A stretch of DNA of 34,486 nucleotides from JADLEX01 sp964586775 (GCA_964586775.1 CAZPJD010000136.1:1-34486), one strand, 5' to 3'. Numbered from the stretch's first letter, positions 16,358-27,398 are shown. Made by a program: numbers and translations. Notes: a model not told the origin generated them from the sequence alone.

Positions 16358-17548
16358 ATGACAACCCCATCCCGGCCGATGCGCGTCATTTTATTCACCG
16401 GCAAGGGCGGAGTCGGCAAGACGACGCTCTCGGCGGCGACGGCCGTGGCGTGCGCGCGCGGGGGACTACGCACCATCGTCCTTTCCACCGACGCGGCGCA
16501 CTCGCTGGCCGACGTGCTCGACACGACCATCGGCGGGGATCCCAAGCTCATCGAGCCGAACCTGACCGCGCAGGAGGTGAGCGTCAACGTCGAACTGCGT
16601 CGCCACTGGGGGCGCATCCAGAAATATCTCACGCAGTTTCTGGCCGCGCGCGGGTATCAGGAGCCGCTGGCCGAGGAGCTTGCCGTCGTCCCCGGGATGG
16701 AGGACCTGTTCGCCCTCATCAAGCTGCTCGATCTGGAGGAGAGCGGCGAATACGACGTGGCGATCATCGACTGCGCGCCGACGGGATCGACGCTGCAACT
16801 TCTCGGGCTCGCCGACGTGCTCCAGTGGTACATGGAAAAATTCTACGACATCGAAAAACGCATCGCGCTCGCAATCAAGCCCATCGCCGAGCGCGTTATC
16901 AAGGCACCGATGCCCGACAAGGAGGTCTACTCCAACGTCGAGAACATCTACGCGCGCGTGATGAAGGTGCGCGACCTGCTGACCGATCCCGATCGCGCGT
17001 CGATCCGCCTCGTCACAAATCCCGAGAAGATCGTGGTGCAGGAGACGCAGCGCGCGCACACCTACCTGTCGCTCTTCGGGTTTCCCGTCGATGCGGTGAT
17101 GACCAATCGCATCCTGCCCGACGCGGCGGGCAAGGGGTTTTTCAAGGACTGGATTCGGCTTCAAAAGGAATACGTCGAGCGAATCCATCAGGCCTTTGCG
17201 CCGCTTCCGATCCTGTCCACGCCGCTCTATCCGACCGAAATGCTGGGTCGCGAACGCCTCGCCGAGATGGCCGCCGCCACGTACAACGGCCACGCGCCGA
17301 GCGACGTGCTGTGGCGCGGCAAACCGTTCACGCTCGACGGCGCGGACGAGCGCTATCAGATGGCGCTGCACCTGCCCGGCGTCGAACGCAAGGACATTCA
17401 GCTCTGGGCGAAGCACGACGAGCTCATCGTCGGCGTCGGCGATTTGCAACGGCACATCATTTTGCCGCGCGTGCTGATCGGCCACGTCGTGACGCGGGCG
17501 AAATACGAAGACAGCGCGTTTCACATCACCTTCGAGAAAGACGCGTGA
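16358..17548 (+). CDS. ArsA/Get3-family ATPase with C-terminal HSP20-like domain
   Basis: The 396-residue protein opens with the deviant Walker A loop FTGKGGVGKTTLS (about 13-25), then STDAAHSLADVLDTTI (switch I) and IDCAPTGSTLQLL (switch II). The last 75 or so residues (from FTLDGADERYQMALHLPG) form an alpha-crystallin-like beta sandwich of the ArsA_HSP20 type, often fused to bacterial ArsA homologues. Get3 delivers tail-anchored membrane proteins and ArsA drives arsenite efflux. No arsenic genes are nearby and no cysteine cluster typical of metal binding is evident, so a targeting or chaperone role is more likely. It heads an operon, and the next gene overlaps its stop (GTGA). Confidence 0.85.
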   Translation: MTTPSRPMRVILFTGKGGVGKTTLSAATAVACARGGLRTIVLSTDAAHSLADVLDTTIGGDPKLIEPNLTAQEVSVNVELRRHWGRIQKYLTQFLAARGYQEPLAEELAVVPGMEDLFALIKLLDLEESGEYDVAIIDCAPTGSTLQLLGLADVLQWYMEKFYDIEKRIALAIKPIAERVIKAPMPDKEVYSNVENIYARVMKVRDLLTDPDRASIRLVTNPEKIVVQETQRAHTYLSLFGFPVDAVMTNRILPDAAGKGFFKDWIRLQKEYVERIHQAFAPLPILSTPLYPTEMLGRERLAEMAAATYNGHAPSDVLWRGKPFTLDGADERYQMALHLPGVERKDIQLWAKHDELIVGVGDLQRHIILPRVLIGHVVTRAKYEDSAFHITFEKDA

Positions 17549-18009
17549 CCGCCGAAATCGCCAGCCTCACCGATTTTCTCGCGGCCTTCGACAAGGCGCG
17601 CGGGCACATCAAGACGTCGGAGCGCGAATTCCTGCTGGCGGCGCGCGAGACGCTGTCGGTCTTCGTGCGTTTGGGGGAGCAGACGGGCACCGAGGCGCTG
17701 GGGCTGCCGCTCCACATTTTGCGGATCATGGTCGCCACGCTCGATTTTCTCGTCACGCTGGTCCCGGAGTCCGCGCCCGAGGAGCAACTGGTCGCGGCGA
17801 AGCGCGTGGCGATCGAACAGCTCATCACCGTGCTCGACGGCGAGGCCCTGCGCGCGGTGAAATCCGCCGAATCCCAAACCGATGTCGCCAAGGTCGAGGC
17901 GATCCAGGGGCTCATCAAATATTTGCAGGCGGAGCTCTCGGTCCTCTCCGACGACTCCGCCGCCGCGAAGCAGCGTCGCCAGCGGATCACGCGCATCGAC
18001 GTCGAATAG
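17545..18009 (+). CDS. Small helical protein co-translated with the ArsA/Get3-like ATPase
   Basis: The start is the GTG at 17545, overlapping the ATPase TGA by four bases. The 154-residue product has no signal peptide. It is strongly helical: HIKTSEREFLLAARETLSVF, then a more hydrophobic LGLPLHILRIMVATLDFLVT (about 51-70) and a C-terminal helix around VEAIQGLIKYLQAELSVLSD before a basic tail. The hydrophobic stretch is too polar-flanked for a confident membrane span. I do not recognise a family. The tight coupling suggests a partner or regulator of the ATPase. Confidence 0.75.
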   Translation: MTAEIASLTDFLAAFDKARGHIKTSEREFLLAARETLSVFVRLGEQTGTEALGLPLHILRIMVATLDFLVTLVPESAPEEQLVAAKRVAIEQLITVLDGEALRAVKSAESQTDVAKVEAIQGLIKYLQAELSVLSDDSAAAKQRRQRITRIDVE

Positions 18010-18024
18010 TTCGGCACGCGCCCC

Positions 18025-19853
18025 ATGCCCCTCGTCACCCAGATCGCTATCGCCCTGATTTGCGGCGCATCGTTTGTCGGCATCGGCGGCGCGCTCCGGC
18101 GAATCATGCGCTTGCCGAGCGGCGGCGCGGGGTTCGACTTCTCCCTCGCTTTCGCGTTCATGAGTTTCCTCGGCACCGCGATTGCGGCGCTCGAGCTTCT
18201 AACGTGGCCCGTTGCGAAGATCGTTGCGGAACTGACGGCCATCGTCGGCGTCGCGTGCCTTTGGGCCATGCGCCGGGAGATTCTCGCGCGGGCCACGAAG
18301 TCCGACCTCGCGATCAAAGTGGCGCTCGCCCTACCCTTTGCGCCCGCGATATTCATGGCGGCCGCGCCGCCGGCCGCGCGTGACGCCCTCGTCTATCACC
18401 TGCCCATCGCGAGGCGCATCCTCGACACGGGCGGTCTCGGCGTCCCCATCGGCGACATCTACGGGTTCTTCCCCGCGGGCGCCGAGGTCGTTCACGCCCT
18501 CGCGATGGCCGTCGTGGGCGAGCGCGCGCCCGCAACGCTCCACCTGCTCACCGGCATCGCCGCGACGTGGATTCTCTTCGACCTCGCGCGCCGCCGCGCG
18601 GGCGACGTTCCCGCGTTCATCGTCGCCGCGGCTTTTGCCACGGCCCCGGTTGCCCTCATCTTCGCGGGAACGGCGTACGTCGACCTCACGCTTTGCATGG
18701 CGCTCGTCGCCGCGTGCTCGCTCATCGACGAATTTGCCCGCGACGCGCGTGCGCGGTGCGTCCTCGTCGCGGGCGCGTTTGCCGGGCTTGCGGTCGCAAT
18801 CAAATACACGGCGCTGCTCTACGTCGGTTTGCTCGCGCTGCCGATCCTGCTGACGGCCAGATCAAGTTCCGGTCGACAAGTTATTCGCGCGCTGGCGGCA
18901 TATTCCTTTTTCGCCGCTGCGTGCGGTTCGCCCTTTTTGATTCGCAACGCCATCGCCGTCGGCAACCCGGTATTCCCGTTCGCGTACGACATCTTCGGCG
19001 GCCCGGGCTGGGATGCCGAGCGCGCGCGGTCGTTCGACATGTTTCTTCACGGCTATGGCGCGGGCTATTCGCTGCCGGATCTCGCGGCCATGCCGTTTCG
19101 GCTTGCGTTCACGGGCCGATTCGGCTCGACGTGGTTCGACGGATCGGTCGGCCCGGCGGCCCTGTTTGTATTCGCGGGGGCGCTTGTCGCCGCGATTCGC
19201 CGCGCAAAGTTCCACGCCACGGGATTCGGCGTCGTCGCGTTCGCGGCGTTTGTTTCGTACCTCTTTGGATCGCATCAGGCCCGTTTCGCGCTGCCCCTGT
19301 TGGCGCTTTCCGCGCCCTTCGCGGCGTCGGGATTGCGCGTCGTCATCGACTCGCGCACCGGCGCCAGGCGAATTCTCGGCGCCCTCGCGCTACTCGCCGT
19401 CCTCGGAAACGGCCTCCTCACAGCGCGCGAATTCGCCCGGCTGAATCCTTTCGCGGCAGCGGTTTCCGCCGCCGCGGTCGGCGAATATCGGGCGCGTCGC
19501 ATCCCCGGTTGGAGCATTTATCTGCATCTCAATTCCCACGCGACCGATCGCGACCGCGTGCTTATCGCGATGACCGGCAACTTTCGCGATTTGCTGCGCC
19601 TCCGCCACGACGCCGACGCGATCTTCGAGGACCACACCATCCGCCAGGTGCTGGCCGGCGCCCATTCCGCCCGCGACGTGCGTGACGCATTCACCGCGCG
19701 CGGCTGGACGTATTTCTTTTTCGACGTGCGTGCGTTAGATAAGGCGCTCGACGGACCAGCCAGAAACCTGCTGGCCGACTTCCTGCGGCAGTTCGGAAAA
19801 ATCGCCGCGCAGGACCAAAACTTCCTTCTCTATCGCATCGACCCCGAATCGCC

Positions 19854-19857
<4 letters not shown>
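18025..19857 (+). CDS. GT-C fold (family 39-like) membrane glycosyltransferase
   Basis: The 610-residue polytopic protein has about 11-12 membrane spans and ends in a soluble C-terminal segment of about 120 residues. The first luminal loop holds RDALVYHLPIAR (119-130), whose acidic residue and YHLP motif mark the GT39/PMT-like group using polyprenyl-phosphate sugars on the periplasmic side. FPAGAEVVHAL and FAGTAYVDLTL follow in the usual order. It starts 15 bases after the small helical gene, and its stop overlaps the ABC-F start by four bases. The acceptor is unknown; LPS, glycolipid or protein glycosylation are options. Confidence 0.8.
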
Positions 19858-21869
<2,012 letters not shown>

Positions 21870-21872
21870 TCG

Positions 21873-23447
21873 TTACCGCTCGCGCGGCACGTTGAGCTCG
21901 TAGATCGTCGCCAGCGGTACGTGGTTGGCGGTCAGGTCGTTCCGCAGGTACAAGTCGAATCCGCCCACGCGCTGCGCACGTCGGTAGTTGGCGCGGATCG
22001 CGACGCGCAGTGCCTCGGGCCATACCACGCCGAAAGCTCGCGCTCCCGCGAAACCGCCCGTCCAGTGACGCGGATCGCGCACGACGGCGATCACCTTCGG
22101 CGGATCGTCGCGCAGGCATTTCGCGAATCGCTCCCGCGCACCGTCGCGACCGGCGAGGATCGGCACGATCGTCGTGAAACCGCACAGAGCCGGGCCCCCA
22201 GTGTAAAGGAATAGACTGGGCTCCGATCCCCAGACCGCGATGGCGTCGTGCTCTTGGGTGTTGCCCGCGATCCAGTGCGCGGCGTCCACCGTCAGCGCGG
22301 CGTCGAAGCCCGTGGCGTGATCGAAGAAGCGTCCGTGAAACGCGACCTCGTCCTCGCCGCCGAGGTACGGCCCGACGAATCCGATCGCGCGGATCGCATG
22401 CGGCAGGGGCGACGCAGCCAGAATCCCCAAGGCGAGCGCCGCCCACGAGCACGCGCCAAAGCGCGCAAAGACCGGTAGCCGCGAGGCCGCCTCGAACACC
22501 CCCGCGACGGCGAGCGCGCCGACGACGACGAGCGGCAGATGCGCGTCGTTGGCGTTTGGCGCGTTCGTCCATGATATGAGCCACAGCGCGATCACGCTTC
22601 CGCAGGCGAGGCGGCGCCCGGACGCCTCGGTGGCGTCCCGCGTGCCGAGCGCGACCCAACCCGCAGCCGCGGCGAGAAATCGCGCGGACGATGCGGCAAA
22701 CGTTGGCAGCCCGAACGCGAGCCCGAACGCGAACGTCGAGCGCGCCGGAATCAGCCTCGCGAGGAAATCGATCGGACGACCGCCAAGCCCCGTGACGATC
22801 GCCGCCGCGCCGAGCGCCACGAGTATGCCCGCGACCTCGTACGCGCCGAAGCGGTTTCGATCGCGCGAAGGGCGTTCGCGGTTTCGCCGATGCTGATCGA
22901 ACGCGTATGCGGCGAGGATGGCGATAGCCTCCCACGAGAAGAGCAGCGCCGCACCGAAAAAGATCCCGAACCCGACGCGCGCGCGGCGGCCCTCGCTCGC
23001 GGCGAATTCGAACGCGAAGAGCAGCGGCAATCCGACCAGTCCCATGGGCGAAAACACGGTGCGCGTGCCATCGGCGGCGATCGCGGCAACGTAGACGATG
23101 GAGGCGAGCACCGCGCCGAGCCGCGAAGTTTTTCGCGCGACGAGAAAGACGAAGAGCGCCGTCATCCAGTGCCATAACGCGAAGGCCGCCGCGAGCGTGT
23201 CCGCGGGACGTTCCGACCCGAATATCAGCGACGCGCCGGCGAATATCGACGCCCCGATTCGCCCTTCGAGGATTCCTGCCGACGATTCGCGCAGGCCGCC
23301 GAGGATCGAGAGCCCTTCGAGCCCGGCCAACGCCGCCTCGCGCGTCGGCGGTGCGAACGCGAACCCAAACACCAGCAGCGCGGTCGCCAAAGCGACGAGC
23401 GCCAGCGCGGGATCGGTCACAGCAGGAGCCGATTTCGTTCGGGACAT
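21873..23447 (-). CDS. Polytopic membrane protein, GT-C-like, with C-terminal soluble domain (524 aa)
   Basis: The start is ATG 23447 (MSRTKSAPAVTDPALALVAL). The longer frame upstream runs antisense through a real gene and was dropped. About ten membrane spans occupy residues 12-365. The last 150 residues are soluble and contain DAAHWIAGNTQEHDAIAVWG, a segment often seen in the periplasmic tail of PMT/ArnT-like proteins. The first loop has PPTREAALAGLEGLSILGGL but no clear DE catalytic pair, so glycosyltransferase activity is uncertain. It converges on the ABC-F gene with a three-base gap. No ribosome-binding site precedes the ATG. Confidence 0.7.
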   Translation of the reverse strand: MSRTKSAPAVTDPALALVALATALLVFGFAFAPPTREAALAGLEGLSILGGLRESSAGILEGRIGASIFAGASLIFGSERPADTLAAAFALWHWMTALFVFLVARKTSRLGAVLASIVYVAAIAADGTRTVFSPMGLVGLPLLFAFEFAASEGRRARVGFGIFFGAALLFSWEAIAILAAYAFDQHRRNRERPSRDRNRFGAYEVAGILVALGAAAIVTGLGGRPIDFLARLIPARSTFAFGLAFGLPTFAASSARFLAAAAGWVALGTRDATEASGRRLACGSVIALWLISWTNAPNANDAHLPLVVVGALAVAGVFEAASRLPVFARFGACSWAALALGILAASPLPHAIRAIGFVGPYLGGEDEVAFHGRFFDHATGFDAALTVDAAHWIAGNTQEHDAIAVWGSEPSLFLYTGGPALCGFTTIVPILAGRDGARERFAKCLRDDPPKVIAVVRDPRHWTGGFAGARAFGVVWPEALRVAIRANYRRAQRVGGFDLYLRNDLTANHVPLATIYELNVPRER

Positions 23448-23455
23448 GCCGTGAG

Positions 23456-23464
23456 AATATAGCA
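23456..23464 (-). promoter_or_regulatory. Extended -10 promoter eight bases before the GT-C-like ATG
   Basis: On the minus strand TGCTATATT (23464-23456) is a TGn-extended -10 box. The ATG begins eight bases later, with no ribosome-binding site between. No good -35 box is visible, as is allowed for extended -10 promoters. Confidence 0.5.
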
Positions 23465-23498
23465 CAGGCTCGCCCGGCTCCGCGCCCGGCGTCGCGAC

Positions 23499-23527
23499 TT
23501 GACACCCCGAAGCCGGGCGACGAATCT
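23499..23527 (+). promoter_or_regulatory. Candidate promoter of the zinc-ribbon membrane-protein gene
   Basis: TTGACA (23499-23504) in the same CTTGACAC context as the rpsT and IHF promoters, then 17 bases and a weak GAATCT (23522-23527). The leader of about 30 bases holds GGAG before the ATG at 23566. Confidence 0.4.
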
Positions 23528-23565
23528 TGGCCGCGTCACATTTCGAACCGCTTTGGAGAGAAAAC

Positions 23566-24375
23566 ATGGCCGTATGTCGGGTTTGCGGCGCGCGCGCGGA
23601 CGTCGTCACGACGCGGAAGCTGCACCTTTTTCCGACCGACGAGAGATATTTTTGCGACCGGCATTTCGCGGCGGCGGTTCGATCGCAGGACACGTCGCTC
23701 GGCCTGTTTGTACTTTTCTCCATTGCCGCGCTCGTCGGCGCGATTTTTTTCAAGATCGACGTCGAGCGCACCGAGGAGGCGAATCGACTGGAGCTGCAAA
23801 ACCGCACCATCGCCGAGCGCGACTTCGACCGGGACGGTTATCTCGACGTCTGGGAGACGCAGGCCGGGCCGAACCAGATCGACGCGTACCGCAGAGTCGG
23901 TTACCCATGGGCGACCGTGGCGGGCGAGGCGGCGTCCGAAAAAACGCCGTTCGTGACGATTCCCGTCGCCGATTGGCAGAAGATGATCGAGAACAACGTC
24001 GATGTGCGCGTGGCGATGAATTTTCCGCAGGCGATGCGAGGCTTTGTCGAAAAGCTGACCGATCCGCACTCCGCCACGCAGATCGAGCGCGTGTTTCTGA
24101 CGACCAGCCGCGATCTGGCCATGATCGTGCGCACGTACGAAAAGCCGCCCGCCGAGTGGCCGCCCAACGCCAGGGCGACGCCGAAGCCCGCCAAAAAGAA
24201 GGGCGATGCGGCGGCCGATGCGACGCCTGCGCCACCGCCGGTCAAGACGGTCGCGACGTGGCTTTGCTACGAACCGTTGACGCTCAAGGAAGGCGTGCTC
24301 GTCACGCAGGTCCTCGGCCTCAAGCCCGAGTCCCTGCCCTTCGCCTATCAGGATGTCGCGCCGGAAGAACGCTGA
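23566..24375 (+). CDS. Zinc-ribbon, single-TM, EF-hand-like protein of unknown function (269 aa)
   Basis: The ATG at 23566 is chosen because TTGGAGAG lies just upstream and the product then begins with a metal site: CRVCG (Cys4, Cys7) and YFCDRHF (Cys30, His33). One membrane span follows (SLGLFVLFSIAALVGAIFF, about 44-62). Next is a DxDxDG calcium-loop-like segment ERDFDRDGYLDVWE (about 84-97), then a mixed domain with WQKMIENNVDVRVAMNFPQA. A Lys/Pro/Ala-rich linker (KPAKKKGDAAADATPAPPP) precedes a short C-terminal beta part. The topology suggests a cytoplasmic metal-binding head and a periplasmic domain. I do not recognise the family. It converges with the AgmX-domain gene. Confidence 0.75.
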   Translation: MAVCRVCGARADVVTTRKLHLFPTDERYFCDRHFAAAVRSQDTSLGLFVLFSIAALVGAIFFKIDVERTEEANRLELQNRTIAERDFDRDGYLDVWETQAGPNQIDAYRRVGYPWATVAGEAASEKTPFVTIPVADWQKMIENNVDVRVAMNFPQAMRGFVEKLTDPHSATQIERVFLTTSRDLAMIVRTYEKPPAEWPPNARATPKPAKKKGDAAADATPAPPPVKTVATWLCYEPLTLKEGVLVTQVLGLKPESLPFAYQDVAPEER

Positions 24376-24390
24376 GAGTTTTGCGTCGCG

Positions 24391-25212
24391 TCAAAACGAC
24401 TGAACGAAATTGAACGGGTAGCTGAACTGGAAAGGCTCCTGGCTCTCCGGGAACCGCCAGCGCTGAATCTTCGCCACCATGCATTCGGTGAGTTCGCGGT
24501 TGCGCACGGTGTCCTCAAGGGTGTTGACCGCCGTAACCGCGCCGTCGGCGCCCACGCCGATCTCGACGTTGAATCGCCCGTGCACGTTGGCGTCGAACTT
24601 GAGGATGCGCTCGTAGCAGTTGCGGATGCCGCCGAGATTCGCCTGGATGACCTTGACGATCATCTTCTGATTCACGCCGCCGCCGTCGTCGGCCATCACC
24701 TCGCCGAACATGATGCGATGGCCTTTTTTGTCGCCGATCGTCACATCGCCCAGGGTGCCGATCGCCTCGGAGATGTCCACGTCCACCTTGCCGGAGCGCA
24801 GGTCGTCGCCCTCTTTCGTCGAGGTCGTCACCGCCGCGACACCCGAGCCGGCGTTGTGGTCCACGTCGATCTGCTTGTCCTTGATCTTGTTCTCGCTCGG
24901 GACCTCGGCCTCGACCTTCATGTCGCTGTTTTGGAGCTGCTGCTTGAGCTTCTGCGTGTCCTCGGCCGTCACCTCGAGGCCGATCACCTCGATCGTCTCG
25001 ACCTCGCCGGGCGGAACCGTGGTGGTCGGCGTCGCACTCGTGGTGGTGGAGACCGTCGTAGTCGAGGTCGTGGGAATCGACGGCCCGACCGACGGATCCG
25101 CGTACGAGGTCGATCCGAGTCCCTCGAAGACCTCGCCGGAAAAAATCGGCAAAACGAGGGCGGCGACGAGAACCGCCGCCATCGTCCAGACTGTCGAACG
25201 CCGCTGCGTCAT
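24391..25212 (-). CDS. AgmX/PglI C-terminal-domain protein with Thr-rich linker
   Basis: ATG 25212 is preferred (GGAG nine bases before it); ATGs at 25218 and 25239 are also in frame. The 273-residue product has an N-terminal anchor or signal (residues 8-25) and a Thr/Ser/Pro linker (about 47-68). A charged region with KLKQQLQNSDMKVEAEVP follows. It ends in a domain of about 85 residues with LGGIRNCYERILK and ELTECMVAKIQRWRFPE. The Cys pair in these two motifs is characteristic of the AgmX/PglI C-terminal domain of deltaproteobacterial gliding and TonB-like proteins. It is probably periplasmic. It begins about 30 bases after sucD, so it may share the suc transcript. Confidence 0.8.
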   Translation of the reverse strand: MTQRRSTVWTMAAVLVAALVLPIFSGEVFEGLGSTSYADPSVGPSIPTTSTTTVSTTTSATPTTTVPPGEVETIEVIGLEVTAEDTQKLKQQLQNSDMKVEAEVPSENKIKDKQIDVDHNAGSGVAAVTTSTKEGDDLRSGKVDVDISEAIGTLGDVTIGDKKGHRIMFGEVMADDGGGVNQKMIVKVIQANLGGIRNCYERILKFDANVHGRFNVEIGVGADGAVTAVNTLEDTVRNRELTECMVAKIQRWRFPESQEPFQFSYPFNFVQSF

Positions 25213-25243
25213 GGGCATGCGCTCCAAATTCGGATCCATTCTA

Positions 25244-26116
25244 TCACAAACCGAGGGCCTTTTTCATCGTGACGCCGATCGCGCTCGGATCCTCGACCAC
25301 GTGAACCCCCGCCGACTCGAGCGCCCGCAGCTTTTCGCGCGCACCGCCCTTGCCGCCGGAGATGATCGCCCCGGCATGGCCCATGCGCTTGCCCGGAGGC
25401 GCCGAAAGTCCCGCGATAAAGGATACTATCGGCTTTTTCACGTAATCCTTGACGAATTGAGCCGCGTTTTCCTCGGCCGCGCCGCCGATCTCACCGATCA
25501 TGACCACGCCGTCCGTGTCCGGATCGTCCTGGAATAGCCGCAGCGCATCGATGAAATTCGTCCCGATGATCGGGTCGCCGCCGATGCCGATGCACGTGGA
25601 CTGGCCGATCCCCAGCGCCGTGAGCTGGTCGACCGCCTCGTAGGTCAAGGTCCCGCTGCGCGAGACGACGCCGATCCGCCCCGGCAGGTGAATGTGGCCG
25701 GGCATGATGCCGACCTTCGCTTCGCCGGGCGTGATGATGCCGGGGCAGTTGGGGCCGATCACGCGCACGTTGCGTCCGCGCAGCGCCGCCATGGCGCGAA
25801 CCTTGTGGCGGACGGGAATGCCCTCGGTGATGGTGACGATGAGCGCCACACCCGCGTCCGCGGCCTCGAGGATCGCGTCGGCCGCGAAAAACGGCGGCAC
25901 GAAGATGAGCGATACGTTGGCGCCGGTCTTTTTCACCGCGTCGGCGACCGTATTGAAAACGGGGATGCCGTCCACATCGCTGCCGCCCTTGCCCGGCGTC
26001 ACGCCCGCGACGACGTTGGTCCCATACGCGACGCACTGCCGCGCGTGAAAAGTGCCTTCCTTGCCCGTCAGGCCCTGAACGACGATCCGGCTGTTTTTGT
26101 TGACGAGAACGCTCAT
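25244..26116 (-). CDS. sucD: Succinyl-CoA ligase (ADP-forming) subunit alpha
   Basis: A 290-residue CoA-binding subunit of the TCA-cycle enzyme that interconverts succinyl-CoA and succinate plus ATP. Visible marks are the N-terminal Rossmann text IVVQGLTGKEGTFH, GPNCPGIITPGE (121-132), and the phosphorylated histidine in KRMGHAGAII (His247). The ATG overlaps the sucC stop by four bases (ATGA). It fits the adjacent mutase and FadL theme only loosely, as those genes are 25 kb away. Confidence 0.97.
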   Translation of the reverse strand: MSVLVNKNSRIVVQGLTGKEGTFHARQCVAYGTNVVAGVTPGKGGSDVDGIPVFNTVADAVKKTGANVSLIFVPPFFAADAILEAADAGVALIVTITEGIPVRHKVRAMAALRGRNVRVIGPNCPGIITPGEAKVGIMPGHIHLPGRIGVVSRSGTLTYEAVDQLTALGIGQSTCIGIGGDPIIGTNFIDALRLFQDDPDTDGVVMIGEIGGAAEENAAQFVKDYVKKPIVSFIAGLSAPPGKRMGHAGAIISGGKGGAREKLRALESAGVHVVEDPSAIGVTMKKALGL

Positions 26117-27285
26117 GAGCGTGCTCCTTTCTCGGCCGCAACGGCTTTTTGCGCCGCGTCGAAGAGATTGTCGGCGGTGATGAACGAGAAGTCGGCGTGC
26201 TTCAAAATCTCTTTCGCCTGATCCGAGTTCGTCCCCGACAAACGCACCACCACGGGCACGTTCACCTCGACGTGCTTCATGGCCTCGAGGATGCCGTTCG
26301 CGACCATGTCGCACTTCACGATGCCGCCGAAGATGTTGATGAGCACGGCCTTGACGTTCGTGTCGGCCATCAGGAGCGTGAACGCGCGAATGACATTTTG
26401 CACGTTCGCGCCGCCCTTGATATCGAGGAAGTTCGCGGGGCGTCCGCCGCACTTGAGGATGATGTCCATCGTCCCCATCGCGAGCCCGGCGCCGTTGACG
26501 AGGCAGCCGATGCCGCCGTCCATCTTTACGTAGTCCACGCCGTAGCGGTCGGCGAGGATTTCAAGCGGCTCTTCCTCGTCGAAGTCGCGCAGCGCGGCGT
26601 ACTCCTTGTGCAGGCCGAGCGCGTTGTCGTCGAAGGTCACCTTCGCGTCGAGCGCGAGCACGTCGCCCTGCTTGGTGACGACGAGCGGGTTGACCTCGAG
26701 CAGCGAGCAATCGAGCCCCTCGAACGCCTTGAACGCGTTTTCCGCGAAGGCGACGAGCTTCTTGGTCACGTCGTCGGCGAGACCCAGGCCGTAGGCGAGT
26801 TTGCGTCCCACGTAGCCCGACCAACCGACGAGCGGATCAATCGCCACGGTGACGATCGCCTCGGGGTTCTTCGCGGCGACCTCTTCGATGTCCATGCCGC
26901 CTTCGAGACTCGCCATCAGCACGGGGCACTGGCGATCGCGATCGACGAGGATGCTGAAGTACAGCTCCTTCGCGATGTCGATGCCCTTTTCGATGAGCAG
27001 GCGGTGAACCACCTTGCCCTCGGGCCCGGTCTGCGGCGTCACGAGGGTCATGCCGAAGATCTTTTCCGCCGCCGCCGTGACCTCGTCCATCGACTTGACG
27101 ACCTTCACGCCGCCGCCCTTGCCGCGGCCGCCGGCGTGGATCTGCGCCTTGACCACGAAAACATCGCCGCCCAATTGCCGCGCCGCCGGGTACGCGCCCG
27201 CCGGATGGTCGACATACCGACCCTCCGGAGTGGGCACTCCGTACCGGCGAAGCAGCTCCTTCGCCTGATATTCATGAATCTTCAT
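26113..27285 (-). CDS. sucC: Succinyl-CoA ligase (ADP-forming) subunit beta
   Basis: A 390-residue ATP-grasp subunit with family start MKIHEYQAKELLRRYGVP, nucleotide-binding VVKAQIHAGGRGKGGGVKVV, and C-terminal GGANVQNVIRAF...NIFGGIVKCD that builds the second phosphate-transfer site. It has the standard length. A promoter lies about 85 bases upstream of the ATG, and AAGGGCG serves as a modest ribosome-binding site. It is co-translated with sucD. Confidence 0.97.
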   Translation of the reverse strand: MKIHEYQAKELLRRYGVPTPEGRYVDHPAGAYPAARQLGGDVFVVKAQIHAGGRGKGGGVKVVKSMDEVTAAAEKIFGMTLVTPQTGPEGKVVHRLLIEKGIDIAKELYFSILVDRDRQCPVLMASLEGGMDIEEVAAKNPEAIVTVAIDPLVGWSGYVGRKLAYGLGLADDVTKKLVAFAENAFKAFEGLDCSLLEVNPLVVTKQGDVLALDAKVTFDDNALGLHKEYAALRDFDEEEPLEILADRYGVDYVKMDGGIGCLVNGAGLAMGTMDIILKCGGRPANFLDIKGGANVQNVIRAFTLLMADTNVKAVLINIFGGIVKCDMVANGILEAMKHVEVNVPVVVRLSGTNSDQAKEILKHADFSFITADNLFDAAQKAVAAEKGARS

Positions 27286-27370
27286 CGTGACGCCCTTGTG
27301 CCTTGCGTTGTGCGCGCTGCGATGCGCGACGCGCGTTGGGGGAAATCGAAACGTGCCGAAAGTGCGCGGG

Positions 27371-27398
27371 ATTTTAGGCAGGTCGCGAAATTTTACAA
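27371..27398 (-). promoter_or_regulatory. Promoter of sucCD
   Basis: TTGTAA (27398-27393), 16 bases, then TAAAAT (27376-27371) on the minus strand. The leader would be about 80 bases. No operator symmetry was seen. Confidence 0.6.

Noticed and set aside
23448..23810. N-terminal extension of the GT-C-like gene
   Set aside because: It runs antisense through the zinc-ribbon gene and is Ser/Arg-rich shadow sequence.
24378..24397. Bidirectional terminator between the convergent genes
   Set aside because: The inverted GTTTTG/CAAAAC arms are short and AT-rich with a weak interior, so the hairpin is not convincing.
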